Counted from the stretch's first letter, positions 25,165 through 33,881 are shown. The stretch is DNA of 46,199 bases from UBA1926 sp002337215 (GCA_963973795.1 CAXBAF010000029.1:1-46199), one strand, 5' to 3'. The notes: generated from the letters alone by a model not told the origin. Numbers and translations are program-made.

Positions 25165-25520
25165 ACAAGATCTCTTCCAGAAACCACAGCGGGCTCACCA
25201 CGCGAGGCGTGCTGGCGGCGACCGCGGCGCTGCTCGCGGCGGCGATCCTGCTCCGCGCCGGCGGGCTCGGCACGATGCCTTGGGACACGGACGCGCGAGC
25301 CGACATGATCGGTGCATCGGGCGACTATGTCGCGATGACAACGAACGGCGGTGTCGAAGAACTCCTGTTCCTTGTCGATGGACGGAGCGAGACGCTGATG
25401 GTCTACCGCGTTCAGAACGGGCAGTTCGTGCAGCAGTCGGCGCGACAGGATCTTCGCGAGTTGTTTACGACGGCGCGTGCGGCGTACCTCGGGGCCGCGC
25501 CCAGCGGCAGGCGACCCTGA
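25161..25520 (+). CDS. Small secreted or membrane-anchored protein, second of a related pair
   Basis: This 119-residue protein starts within the ATGA overlap with the preceding gene. The N-terminus has a basic stretch and a hydrophobic helix (VLAATAALLAAAILL). The outer part resembles that of its neighbour, with paired strands around VEELLFLVDGRSETLMVYRV, and closes with a helix (QDLRELFTTARAAYL). The stop codon abuts the GTG of the RicT-like gene with no gap. No family recognised. Pairing and overlap suggest the two products act together. Confidence 0.7.
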   Translation: MNKISSRNHSGLTTRGVLAATAALLAAAILLRAGGLGTMPWDTDARADMIGASGDYVAMTTNGGVEELLFLVDGRSETLMVYRVQNGQFVQQSARQDLRELFTTARAAYLGAAPSGRRP

Positions 25521-27167
25521 GTGCCCATCGTCCCGTTGCCCCAGTTTGAGGCGGATGTTGCCGAGCTCGAGCGCGAGCGGCTTGTGGAATCGCTGCGCTG
25601 CAAGGGGCACGACACGGTCTCGCTGGTCGATCTTTCGACCGAAGAGCTCGCGATCCTCGACGCGAAGAAGAAGCCGAGCACGCTGGTCGTCCGCTACGGG
25701 CGGATGAAGATGATCGGCGAGTTCCCCTACGACGGCGACATGACGCCCGGCTGCGGATCGAAGCTGGTCGTGCGTACCCACCGGGGTTCGGAGATCGGCG
25801 AGATGCTGACCTCGACGTGCCCCAACTCGGGGTGCGGGTCGAGCGTGTCGCGCAAGGAGATGCTCGAGTACATCGAGAACTCCGGGGGGCGTCAGTATCC
25901 GTTCTCGACGGACGGCAGGGTGCTGCGGATCGCGACGAAAGAGGACATGGACACGCAGGCGCGGCTCGAGCAGTCGAGCCACGAGATGAAGATGTCGGCG
26001 CGGGCGATCGCCGAATCGCTGGGGCTCGCGATGAAGATCGTGGAGGCGGAGCCGATCCTGGGCGGCGAGCGTCTGACGTTCTACTACACCAGCGATGATC
26101 GGATCGACTTCCGGGATCTTGTGCGCGAGCTGAGCGCGGCGCACGGGTCGCGCGTGGATCTGCGGCAGGTGGGCGCGCGTGACGAGGCGAGGCTGACGGC
26201 GGACTACGAAAAGTGCGGGCAGTATTGCTGCTGCAAGAACTTCCTCAAGGTGCTCAAGCCGATCAGCATGAAGAGCGCGAAGGTGCAGAAGGCGACGCTC
26301 GACCCCGTGAAGATCTCCGGGCGCTGCGGCCGGCTGATGTGCTGCCTGCGGTACGAGGACGAGACGTACAACGATCTCGCGAAGCGGCTTCCCAAGCGGA
26401 AAGCACGCGTGGGCACGCCGGACGGGGACGGGACGGTGATCCAGACGCAGATCCTGACCCAACTCGTCTTGGTGCGGTTCGATGACGGTCGCGACGATCA
26501 GGCGTACCCGGTGGAAGAGATCGGCAAGGTAGGCGAGCGGCCCGCGTCGTCGGGCCCGGCCCGGGCAAAGGCGAGCGAGCCGAGAGCGGGCGGCGATCGA
26601 TCCGCGCGGGAACGTCCGCCGCGGGATGGTCGGGGCCGGGGCTCGGACACGTCCAGACGGCGCAAGGAATCGGCGAACGCCGGGCCTGCCAGATCCGGGC
26701 CTGCCAGATCCGGGTCTGGCGGATCTGGGCCTGGAGATTCCGGCTCGGCCGTGGGTGGTCCATCTGGAACTGGCGGTGCGACTGGCGGCGGGAACGCGGG
26801 CGCGGCGCCGGCGATCGACCCCGAGACTGGCGAGCCGATCAAGAAGAAGCGTCGGCGTCGCCGGCGTCGGAAGCGTTCGGGTGAGGGTGCCGAGGGTGCG
26901 CCCGCTCAGGGCGGCGGCTCCGATGGTGCGCAGACCCCGGACGGCGGCCAGAACACGGGTCAGAACACGGGTCAGAACACCGGTCAGACCATGGGGCCCG
27001 AAAGTTCGGCGAGCGGCAACGAGGCGAACGCGGGCGACGGCTCATCGCCCGCGAAGAAGAAGCGTCGGCGTCGGCGTCGGCGGCGCAAGCCGGGAGACGA
27101 CGGCGGCTCGGGCGGCCCTGCTGAGAGCGGCGGCGGCGGAGATTCGGGCAGTGGGGGCGATGCATGA
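25521..27167 (+). CDS. PSP1-domain protein, RicT/YaaT-like, with long basic tail
   Basis: This 548-residue protein carries the PSP1 C-terminal-type domain of RicT/YaaT, which in Bacillus works with RicA and RicF on RNase Y-dependent mRNA processing. The core spans about residues 60-335. Diagnostic cysteines are in CGQYCCCKNFLK (about residues 232-238) and CGRLMCCLRYE (about 269-275), after the helix RDLVRELSAAHGSRVDLRQV. An extra Cys region lies earlier (TSTCPNSGCGSS). The last 215 or so residues are low-complexity, Gly/Ser/Pro-rich, with two strongly basic blocks (KKKRRRRRRRKR and a similar one) and a QNTGQNTGQNTG repeat. This tail is unusual and may bind RNA. The GTG start directly follows the previous stop. 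Confidence 0.87.
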   Translation: MPIVPLPQFEADVAELERERLVESLRCKGHDTVSLVDLSTEELAILDAKKKPSTLVVRYGRMKMIGEFPYDGDMTPGCGSKLVVRTHRGSEIGEMLTSTCPNSGCGSSVSRKEMLEYIENSGGRQYPFSTDGRVLRIATKEDMDTQARLEQSSHEMKMSARAIAESLGLAMKIVEAEPILGGERLTFYYTSDDRIDFRDLVRELSAAHGSRVDLRQVGARDEARLTADYEKCGQYCCCKNFLKVLKPISMKSAKVQKATLDPVKISGRCGRLMCCLRYEDETYNDLAKRLPKRKARVGTPDGDGTVIQTQILTQLVLVRFDDGRDDQAYPVEEIGKVGERPASSGPARAKASEPRAGGDRSARERPPRDGRGRGSDTSRRRKESANAGPARSGPARSGSGGSGPGDSGSAVGGPSGTGGATGGGNAGAAPAIDPETGEPIKKKRRRRRRRKRSGEGAEGAPAQGGGSDGAQTPDGGQNTGQNTGQNTGQTMGPESSASGNEANAGDGSSPAKKKRRRRRRRRKPGDDGGSGGPAESGGGGDSGSGGDA

Positions 27168-28846
27168 GCAGTCAGACAGCCGGCGGCCGGGCGAGCACCC
27201 ACGCCGGCGGCGGGTTCAACATCAAAGAGACGCTGACGGCGGTCGTGATCTCGTTCACGATGGCGTTCGTCTTCCGCGGCTTCGTGGTCGAGGGCTTCCT
27301 GATCCCCACGGGGTCGATGGCGCCCACGCTGCTCGGCAAGCACATGCTCGTCCGCGATCCCGATACGGGCGCGGAGTGGACGGTCGGTCCCTGGGACCGA
27401 TCCCACTCGGGCGTGGGTGAGCCCCTGCCGATCCAGGGCGGGTCACTCGGGGCGATCTCGCTCAACGATCCGATGACCGGTGCGCCCGTGGAGCGTGCGA
27501 GCGAGAAACTCCGCGCGGGGGATCGGCTCTTTGTGCTCAAGTATCTGCGGGGTGTCTACGAGCCCGCGCGGTGGGATGTGACGGTGTTCAAGGCGCCGCA
27601 CGTGGAGCCGCAGAACTACATCAAGCGACTCATCGGGCTTCCCGGCGAGCGGATCGCGCTCGTGGATGGTGACGTGTTCTACGCCGAAGCGGGGAACCAC
27701 CCGAGCAGCGTCGGCGTCGCGTCGTGGGAAGAGGGTGTCTGGAAGTCGGCGCGCAAGCCCGAGCGGGTGCAGCGGGCCGTGTGGCAGACGGTTTTCGACA
27801 GCATCTACACGCCGGACCCTTCGACGCAGCAGAACCTCGCGCCCAGCGAGCGGTTCCGCTCGCCCTGGGACGCGAGCGGCGCGGGCTGGTCGGGCCTGGG
27901 CGATTCGGAAACATACCGCTACGAGGGCTCGGGCTCGACAGTGCTGTCGTGGGACACCGACGTGCACCCGATCGACGACTACACGCCGTACAACCAATCG
28001 CGGAACTTCGCGCAGCGGTGGGACCGCGACGAGACCCGGTCGAAGCTGGTCTTCCCGGTCTCGGACGTCTCGATGCGGTTCGGGATCGAGCCCGAATCGG
28101 ACGGGGTGTCGGTCGAGGGCGTGCTGACGGCGCGGGGGTTCGAGTTCAGGGCCGTGGTCGGGGGCGGTAGCGCCCGGCTCGAGATGCGGACGGCGCCGAC
28201 GTCGGCCGAGCCCGACCCGGCGTGGCGGGCGGTCGATACGTCTGAGGACGCGGTCGAACTCGACCCGGGCGAGATCACCGACATCGAGTTCTGGCATGTG
28301 GATCAGGCGCTCTGGCTGTTCGTCGGCGGCGAGCCCGTGTGCGGCGGGACGGACGATGGGGCGTACGAACTGACTCCTGCGGAGCGCGTGCGCGCGGCGA
28401 CGGGTCGGGAGCTGGGTGCGCTGCTCGACCAGAACCCTTCGCTGTCGTCGAGCGCGCTGTCGGACTCACGGATCTTCAGGAAGCCGGCGCCGCGGTGGCG
28501 CTTCTCGGGCGGGCCCTTCACGCTGCACCGCGTCGGGCTCGACCGCGACCTGCACTACCAGGTCACACGACGGGCGACGCGGGGCGGCCACCCGGCCTTC
28601 CCGGCGGACCTGAGCGAAGACCACTTCATGCTCTGCGGCGACAACAGTGCCAACAGCGAGGATTCGCGGTTCTGGGATGTCGAGTACGCCTGGATCACCG
28701 AGTCGATCCACGACGGCGAGCCGAGTTTCGGGCTCGTCCACCGCGACCTGATCATCGGTCGGGCGTTCGTGGTGTATCTGCCGAGCCCGTACTACCGGGG
28801 GCTGATCCCGATGTTCGATTTCGGGAAGATGCGGTGGGTGTGGTAG
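27164..28846 (+). CDS. lepB: Signal peptidase I, enlarged planctomycete type
   Basis: This 560-residue protein is far longer than the 170-330 residues usual for signal peptidase I. One membrane helix (about residues 22-42) precedes the catalytic serine in FLIPTGSMAPT (Ser51). The general-base lysine is Lys154 in NYIKRLIGLPGE, and the family closes with LCGDNSANSEDSRFWD (box E) near residue 490. Between lysine and box E lie about 330 residues including a strand-rich module (YEGSGSTVLSWDTDV and following). The enzyme cuts signal peptides from exported proteins, relevant to the many secreted proteins nearby. Start and previous stop overlap as ATGA (27164-27167). Confidence 0.93.
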   Translation: MSSQTAGGRASTHAGGGFNIKETLTAVVISFTMAFVFRGFVVEGFLIPTGSMAPTLLGKHMLVRDPDTGAEWTVGPWDRSHSGVGEPLPIQGGSLGAISLNDPMTGAPVERASEKLRAGDRLFVLKYLRGVYEPARWDVTVFKAPHVEPQNYIKRLIGLPGERIALVDGDVFYAEAGNHPSSVGVASWEEGVWKSARKPERVQRAVWQTVFDSIYTPDPSTQQNLAPSERFRSPWDASGAGWSGLGDSETYRYEGSGSTVLSWDTDVHPIDDYTPYNQSRNFAQRWDRDETRSKLVFPVSDVSMRFGIEPESDGVSVEGVLTARGFEFRAVVGGGSARLEMRTAPTSAEPDPAWRAVDTSEDAVELDPGEITDIEFWHVDQALWLFVGGEPVCGGTDDGAYELTPAERVRAATGRELGALLDQNPSLSSSALSDSRIFRKPAPRWRFSGGPFTLHRVGLDRDLHYQVTRRATRGGHPAFPADLSEDHFMLCGDNSANSEDSRFWDVEYAWITESIHDGEPSFGLVHRDLIIGRAFVVYLPSPYYRGLIPMFDFGKMRWVW

Positions 28847-29949
28847 TGGACACCGGGTCCACCGTCGAGGCGGAACCGAAAGACGGCGGCGGGAGCGCTG
28901 AGCCGTCCCGGCGGTTCCGGGTGGGATCGAAGGCGGCGTTCAAGCGACTTGGCGTTCTTTTCGCCGCGATCGGGCTGGTATTGGTTGTCGCATGGCTCTG
29001 GCTGATCGAGATGCCCGGTCGTTCGCATACCGGGCCGCTGCCGGCGATGACGGGATCGCAGACCGCGACGGCCGATCGGCTGCGCGCCGATGTCGAGTTT
29101 CTTGCTGGCACGCACGCCCGACGGAACATTTTCAATCCGCTTGGGTACGCCGCGTCGGCCCGGTATCTCGAGGATCGCTTCCGTGACGCGGGGCTCGAGC
29201 CGACGCGGGATGTCTTCGAACTCGCCGACGGGCGGACGACCTGCGAGAACGTGGTCGCCGAGATTCCATCGGGGATGCTCGACAGCGGCGAGGTGCTCGT
29301 GATCGGTGCGCACTATGACACATTCCAGGGCACGCCGGGCGCCGACGACAACGCGTCGGGCGTCGCGTGTCTGCTCGAACTCGCGGCCCGGTTCCACGCA
29401 CGATCGCAGACCGATTCGTTGTTCCCGGCGTGCACGATCCGGTTCGTGTGCTTCGCGAACGAGGAGCCGCCGCACTTCATGACCGGGGACATGGGGAGCC
29501 ATTCCCACGCGATGGCGGCGGAGGACCTCGGTGAAGACATCCGGCTCATGGTGAGCCTGGAGATGCTCGGGTATTACGACGACACGCGGGGGAGCCAGTC
29601 GTACCCGTTCCCGCTGAGTGTGTTCTATCCGGATACGGGTGATTTCGTCGCGGTCGTGGGGAACGTCTCGTCGGCGGGGCATGTCCGCCGGCTCGTCGGG
29701 CGGTGGCGCGGGTCGGAGCCGTTCCCCTGCGAGGGCGCGGCGTTGCCCAGCGGGATCCCGGGGATCGGGTATTCCGACCACTGGTCGTTCTGGCAGGCGG
29801 GTTACCCGGCGGTGATGTTCACCGACACCTCGTTCTTCCGCAACCCGAACTACCACACCGCGGCGGATCGGCCGGGCACGCTGGACTACGAGCGGATGGC
29901 GCGGGTGGTCGATGCATTGGAGGCGGTGCTTTCGGCCGAGGCGGAGTGA
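28846..29949 (+). CDS. Membrane-anchored M28-family zinc peptidase
   Basis: The GTG at 28846 shares one base with the signal peptidase stop (TAGTG) and gives 367 residues. An N-terminal membrane helix (LGVLFAAIGLVLVVAWLWLI) anchors the catalytic domain. M28 metal-site landmarks are all present: IGAHYDTF (His), PGADDNASGV (bridging Asp), FANEEPPHF (catalytic and metal Glu), SLEMLGYY, and GYSDHWSFW (His). M28 enzymes are aminopeptidases or related hydrolases; the exact substrate is unknown. A role in trimming peptides released by the adjacent signal peptidase is attractive but is inference from position. The gene converges on the GC-dockerin gene at 29969 with a 19-nt gap. Confidence 0.9.
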   Translation: MDTGSTVEAEPKDGGGSAEPSRRFRVGSKAAFKRLGVLFAAIGLVLVVAWLWLIEMPGRSHTGPLPAMTGSQTATADRLRADVEFLAGTHARRNIFNPLGYAASARYLEDRFRDAGLEPTRDVFELADGRTTCENVVAEIPSGMLDSGEVLVIGAHYDTFQGTPGADDNASGVACLLELAARFHARSQTDSLFPACTIRFVCFANEEPPHFMTGDMGSHSHAMAAEDLGEDIRLMVSLEMLGYYDDTRGSQSYPFPLSVFYPDTGDFVAVVGNVSSAGHVRRLVGRWRGSEPFPCEGAALPSGIPGIGYSDHWSFWQAGYPAVMFTDTSFFRNPNYHTAADRPGTLDYERMARVVDALEAVLSAEAE

Positions 29950-29968
29950 GCCAGCGTGGTGGCTCTAC

Positions 29969-30766
29969 TCACGGGCACCCGGCGACGAACGCGGTGACGA
30001 AGGCCTGCAGGTCGGCGAGGTCGAGCACGCCTGCGGGCGGCGCGAGGTCGGCGAGCGGGTCGCCGCTGGTGAAGCCGACGACGAAGGCTTGGACGTCGGC
30101 GAGGTCGAGCACGCCGAAGGGCTCAGCGAGGTCGGCGGGGTTGCAGTTCGGTGTCGCATCGCACGCGAGGGCGCGGACGACCCAGGTGCCGGTGCCGAAG
30201 TCGATGTTGTTGCCGATGAACAGGCTGTCGCCCAGCACGAGCTGCGGCGTGCCCGCGGGGTTGTAGAACGTCCAGGCCGAATCGCCCGGCTCGAAGAAGT
30301 CCTGCCGCAGCACGGGCTCGTTCTGCAGCGCGTCCATGTTGACGGCGACGAAGAAGCGGCCTTCGACGGTGGTGGGGGTGATGGCGTAGTTCGCGGGCTC
30401 GCCGTCGGGGGTGGGTATGGCGGTCGTTGTGGTTCGGCTGATGAGCACGGCGCGGGCGGGATCGAAAGCCGGGGTGTCGTCGTCGGGGTCCTCGTAGATC
30501 AGGATCTCGATGGGGCGTGCCGAATCGGCGAAGGCCTGGGCGAGCGCGAGTTGGACGGTCGTGATGGTGTCGAAGGAGCCACCTTTGGGGTTGGGCTCGA
30601 CGGTGAACGTGTTGCCCCAGGTGACGTTGGCGTCGAACTGGGAGAGCGACGAGTCGGAGTTGCCCCCGTCCTCTGCTGCGTAGAGGAAGGTGTCGGCGTG
30701 GGCCGACGAAGCGGCGAGAGCGGCGGCCAGCAACGCGGTCCTCAGCGGGTTCGGTCGGTGGTCCAT
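29969..30766 (-). CDS. Secreted GC-type dockerin protein of unknown function
   Basis: This 265-residue protein starts at the ATG at 30766 behind AAGAAGGAGA; a longer frame reaches 30799 but lacks such a site. The signal peptide ends near SSAHAD. The ectodomain of about 175 residues is beta-rich (DTFLYAAEDGGNSD, GRFFVAVNMDALQ, DSAWTFYNPAGTPQLVLGD) and recalls small jelly-roll proteins, without an assignable family. The dockerin is canonical for this window: CNPADLAEPFGVLDLADV, a second repeat DLAPPAGVLDLADL, and GCP at the end. It is divergent from the GC-dockerin gene at 30937. Confidence 0.78.
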   Translation of the reverse strand: MDHRPNPLRTALLAAALAASSAHADTFLYAAEDGGNSDSSLSQFDANVTWGNTFTVEPNPKGGSFDTITTVQLALAQAFADSARPIEILIYEDPDDDTPAFDPARAVLISRTTTTAIPTPDGEPANYAITPTTVEGRFFVAVNMDALQNEPVLRQDFFEPGDSAWTFYNPAGTPQLVLGDSLFIGNNIDFGTGTWVVRALACDATPNCNPADLAEPFGVLDLADVQAFVVGFTSGDPLADLAPPAGVLDLADLQAFVTAFVAGCP

Positions 30767-30883
30767 GTCATCTCCTTCTTCTCGGGATCTCATGCTCATC
30801 GGCTCGTGTGGGCCGCTCGCGATCGCCCTCGCTCAACACGGCATTTTTTCACGATGTCGTTCGGAGAAATCGCCCCGCGCCGG

Positions 30884-30889
30884 TAGGCT
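30884..30889 (+). promoter_or_regulatory. Candidate -10 box of the 30937 gene
   Basis: TAGGCT after GCCGG matches the -10 style of other dockerin genes here. It would give a leader of about 40 nt containing the Shine-Dalgarno AAGGAGG. Confidence 0.35.
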
Positions 30890-30936
30890 GGGGGGCGGTC
30901 TCTGAGCGTACACGGGGGAGTGCCAAGGAGGAAGCG

Positions 30937-31674
30937 ATGATGGCGGGAAGATTCGGTGCGACGGTGTGTCTGCTTGTCGGGGTGGCTCTCTGCACGGCGG
31001 ACGCGGGCGCACAAGCCGTTCCGTTGTCGATGAATCTCTATGCCGACATCGGCGGTGCGGAGATCGGGCCCGGCGAGCAATCGGGCGTGGTGGTGGGGCA
31101 GACGGTCCGCTACCGGCTCGTCGCGGACATGGGCGACGGTCCGGGGGCGCCCTACTTCGGGAGCGTCACGCTCGATCTCGTCCCGTTCGATTGCGGGGAG
31201 GAGGTGATCGTGACGGACTTCGCGTACGGCGACTGGGCCGACGTCTCGATGTCGCCCGACCTTTTGGGCGGCGCGATCATCGGGATCGACGCGGCTCAGT
31301 TCGGGTCGGACCTGTCGAACCCTGTCGAGGTGTGCAGCTTCGAGGCGGTCGCGCAGTTCGGATTGATTACCTACACCGCGGTGGGGACGGGTCTCGGGGG
31401 CGAGGCGTTCCGCGTGGGGCTGTTCGATTCGTACGGGGTGTCGGTGTTCGACGGGCCGCGGGTGATCGCGGTGGGCGGGCCGGGCGACGACGCGCCCTGC
31501 AACGCGGCAGACATGGCGGAGCCGTTCGGTGTGCTGGACCTCGCGGATATCCAACGCTTCGTGACGCGGTTCACGGACGGCGGGTGCCGAGCGGATCTCA
31601 GCCCGCCTTGGGGTGTTGTGGATCTCGGGGATCTGGCGGTGTTCGTGGCGTCGTTCGTGGACGGGTGCGAGTGA
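30937..31674 (+). CDS. Secreted GC-type dockerin protein of unknown function
   Basis: This 245-residue protein starts at the first of two adjacent ATGs behind AAGGAGG. A signal peptide (FGATVCLLVGVALCTADAGA) is followed by an ectodomain with SLDMNLYAD-like opening strands (LSMNLYADIGGAEI), VVVGQTVRYRLVADMGDG and GSVTLDLVPFDCGEEV. This resembles an immunoglobulin-like or cohesin-like beta sandwich in general layout only. The dockerin starts CNAADMAEPFGVLDLADI and ends GCE, with an additional Cys in the linker (DGGCRADL). Function unknown. It converges on the E2 gene of the pyruvate dehydrogenase operon. Confidence 0.76.
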   Translation: MMAGRFGATVCLLVGVALCTADAGAQAVPLSMNLYADIGGAEIGPGEQSGVVVGQTVRYRLVADMGDGPGAPYFGSVTLDLVPFDCGEEVIVTDFAYGDWADVSMSPDLLGGAIIGIDAAQFGSDLSNPVEVCSFEAVAQFGLITYTAVGTGLGGEAFRVGLFDSYGVSVFDGPRVIAVGGPGDDAPCNAADMAEPFGVLDLADIQRFVTRFTDGGCRADLSPPWGVVDLGDLAVFVASFVDGCE

Positions 31675-31792
31675 AGAACGGTCTCGACGGTCGAGCCGTC
31701 GTGGTCATTCGCGGACGACCGCCGCCTGACTTGGCACAACCGAAGTCTGTATGAGTCGGACGCGTGAACGGCACGGCTGCTCTGACTATTCG

Positions 31793-33442
31793 CTACACCA
31801 GCGACTCGCACTCCGTGCTCAGCAGTTTCACGATCTCCGCGAGGGCGAGGGCGGCGGTCGCGCCATCGATCACGCGGTGGTCGCACGCGAGGCTGAGGGG
31901 CATGAGTTTGCCTACGACGGCCTGGCCGTCGCGGACGACGACGCCGTCGTAGGCCTTGCCCACCGCGAGGATGCCGACCTCTGGGTAGTTGATGATCGGC
32001 GTCGCGAACTTGCCGGCGTGGCTGCCCACGTTGCTGATCGTGAAGGTCGAGCCCTTGAGCCGATCGGCGGGGATCGAGCGGTCGCGGGCGGACCTCGCGA
32101 TGTCGGCGATGGCCGTTCCCAGTTGGCCCACGTTCATGCCCTGGGCATCCCGCACGACGGGGACCATGAGCCCCGAGTCGGTGTCGGCGGCGATGCCCAG
32201 GTGCACCGCGGCGTACTGGACCACCTCGCCCGCCTCGTCATCGACGCGTGCGTTGAGGGCGCCGAAGCGGCCGCCCAGCAGCGGGCTGAGCACGCGGGTT
32301 ACTGCGGCGCACACGAACGGGAGGAACGAGATCTTCTGCCCCGTCTGCTCGGCGTAGCGCCGGCGGAGGGCGTCGAGGTTGGTGACATCCGCCTCGTCGA
32401 CCACGGTGAAGTGGACGGCGGTGTTGACCGACTCGCGGAGTTTGCTCGCGATCGTCCGGCGGACGCCGCGGAACGGGATCCGGCCCTCGGCCTGCCCCGG
32501 CTCGACCGATGACTGCTGGGCGGGGTCGGGGATGGGTCGGCCGGTCGCGGCGGGGGTGTAGCCGGGCGCGGCGGGGACGCCGGCTTGGCTGCCGCCGGGC
32601 ATGCCGTAGCCCGGGTACATCATGGGGACGGGCATGAGCATCATGGGCATCGGCATGCCGTAGGGCATCTGGCCGTAACCCGGCTGGGCGTACGGCTGGG
32701 GCTGGCCCATGGGGGCTTGCATGGGGGCGGGCTGGGGATAGCCCTGCTGCTGGTAGGCGGCTTGTTGCTGCTGATAGTTCGGCTGGGCCGGCATGGGCTG
32801 GCGCGTCTGCGCGGGGATGGATGGCGCGGACTGTTGAGATGCCGCGGGCGCAGCCGACGGCGCGGGGCTGGAGGCCTTGGACTCGCTCTTGGTCCCGCTT
32901 CTGGTTGGTGCACTCCCGTCCGCGGCGGCGCGGACGTCCTTGGCGGTCACGCGCCCGGCGATGCCGGTGCCGGCGACGGTGTTGATGTCGATGCCCAGGT
33001 CGCGGGCGAGCCTGCGGACGGCCGGGGCGGCGAGCGCCTTGCCGTCGCCCGACCCGATGCCGGGGGTCGCGTCGCCCACCTTGCCAACCACGGTGCCGGC
33101 GTCCTCGCGGTCGCCGCTCGCGTCGTCGTCGGCGGGCTTCGCGTTGGTTGTCTTTGCCGACCCGTTGCTCGTGCCGGTATCCGCGCCCCCTTCATACGTC
33201 ACGAGCGGGTTGCCGACGTGGAGGATCTCGCCCTCGGAGCCGTGCAGGGTCTTGATGGTGCCGGCCCGCGGGCTGGGCACCTCAACGAGGGCCTTGTCGG
33301 TCTCCATCTCGGCGAGGATCTCGTGCTCCTTGACGGTCTGGCCGACTTCGACCTTCCACGAGATCATCTCGGCCTCGTGCACGCCCTCGCCGAGATCGGG
33401 GAGGATGAAGATGTTGGGGTTGGAGGATTTGATGTTTCCCAT
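31793..33442 (-). CDS. pdhC: Dihydrolipoamide acyltransferase, E2 of pyruvate dehydrogenase
   Basis: This 549-residue protein is the core of a 2-oxoacid dehydrogenase complex and moves the acetyl group from E1 to CoA. An N-terminal lipoyl domain has the lipoylated lysine in EMETDKALVEV (Lys50). A peripheral-subunit binding domain (AAPAVRRLARDLGI, then GTGIAGRVTAKDVRAAA) lies at about residues 140-175. The catalytic domain ends with the active-site motif DHRVIDGA. The linker between them is unusual: about 110 residues dominated by Q, P, M, Y and G (PNYQQQQAAYQQQGYPQPAP and MPMMLMPVPMMYPGYG). It is the last gene of the operon. No E3 gene is visible. Pyruvate as substrate is the likely reading; other branched or acetoin substrates are not excluded. 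Confidence 0.93.
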   Translation of the reverse strand: MGNIKSSNPNIFILPDLGEGVHEAEMISWKVEVGQTVKEHEILAEMETDKALVEVPSPRAGTIKTLHGSEGEILHVGNPLVTYEGGADTGTSNGSAKTTNAKPADDDASGDREDAGTVVGKVGDATPGIGSGDGKALAAPAVRRLARDLGIDINTVAGTGIAGRVTAKDVRAAADGSAPTRSGTKSESKASSPAPSAAPAASQQSAPSIPAQTRQPMPAQPNYQQQQAAYQQQGYPQPAPMQAPMGQPQPYAQPGYGQMPYGMPMPMMLMPVPMMYPGYGMPGGSQAGVPAAPGYTPAATGRPIPDPAQQSSVEPGQAEGRIPFRGVRRTIASKLRESVNTAVHFTVVDEADVTNLDALRRRYAEQTGQKISFLPFVCAAVTRVLSPLLGGRFGALNARVDDEAGEVVQYAAVHLGIAADTDSGLMVPVVRDAQGMNVGQLGTAIADIARSARDRSIPADRLKGSTFTISNVGSHAGKFATPIINYPEVGILAVGKAYDGVVVRDGQAVVGKLMPLSLACDHRVIDGATAALALAEIVKLLSTECESLV

Positions 33443-33458
33443 GCGTGTATCCGTGTGG

Positions 33459-33854
33459 TTAGTCGTCCGATTGGTCAGACGGGTAATTCTTCAAATACCC
33501 CTGTAGGCCGGTCATGACGACCATGCCTCCGAAGAGGATCGCAAGCAGTGTGACCCAGATCGGGAGCACATTGAAATCAGTTGTGTTCTTTATCGCCGGC
33601 CAGATCATGCTGAGCATCCCGAGCAGCACGAGTGAGGCAACCAGCATGATCAAACCAACGAGACTGACGAGCATGCACATCGCCGCAGTCTGGTTCGATC
33701 GGCGGAGAATGCGGAGTGTCTTTTTACTCGGGAGCGGAACAACTAGGTTCAGCAGAACGCGAATCGGATAGCCGAGGATGAACGCGGCATACCACAGCGC
33801 AACGACTATGAAGTCGCTCCGCTCGGACTGGTATCGCATCTTCGCCACGACCAT
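33459..33854 (-). CDS. Small multi-span membrane protein inside the pdh operon
   Basis: This 131-residue protein has three hydrophobic segments (FIVVALWYAAFILGYPIRVL, CMLVSLVGLIMLVASLVLLG and VLPIWVTLLAILFGGMVVMT) and a short polar C-terminus. It has fewer GC-rich codons than its neighbours (for example AAGTCG and ATTGTC-type codons are frequent), a mild composition contrast. No family recognised. It lies 27 nt after pdhB and 16 nt before the E2 gene, so it is transcribed with them. ATG 33839 is an alternative start. A role in the complex cannot be claimed. Confidence 0.65.
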   Translation of the reverse strand: MVVAKMRYQSERSDFIVVALWYAAFILGYPIRVLLNLVVPLPSKKTLRILRRSNQTAAMCMLVSLVGLIMLVASLVLLGMLSMIWPAIKNTTDFNVLPIWVTLLAILFGGMVVMTGLQGYLKNYPSDQSDD

Positions 33855-33881
33855 GGGCCTTTCCGTCCATTCAACGGCGCA

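Noticed and set aside
26940..26992. QNTG-coding tandem repeat as a CRISPR-like or satellite array.
   Set aside because: The units are only 12 nt, lie in frame in the RicT-like gene and have no spacers.
31095..31490. Ectodomain of the 30937 product as a cohesin partner for the GC-type dockerins.
   Set aside because: Only the general beta-sandwich look fits; no cohesin motif is visible, and the protein itself carries a dockerin.
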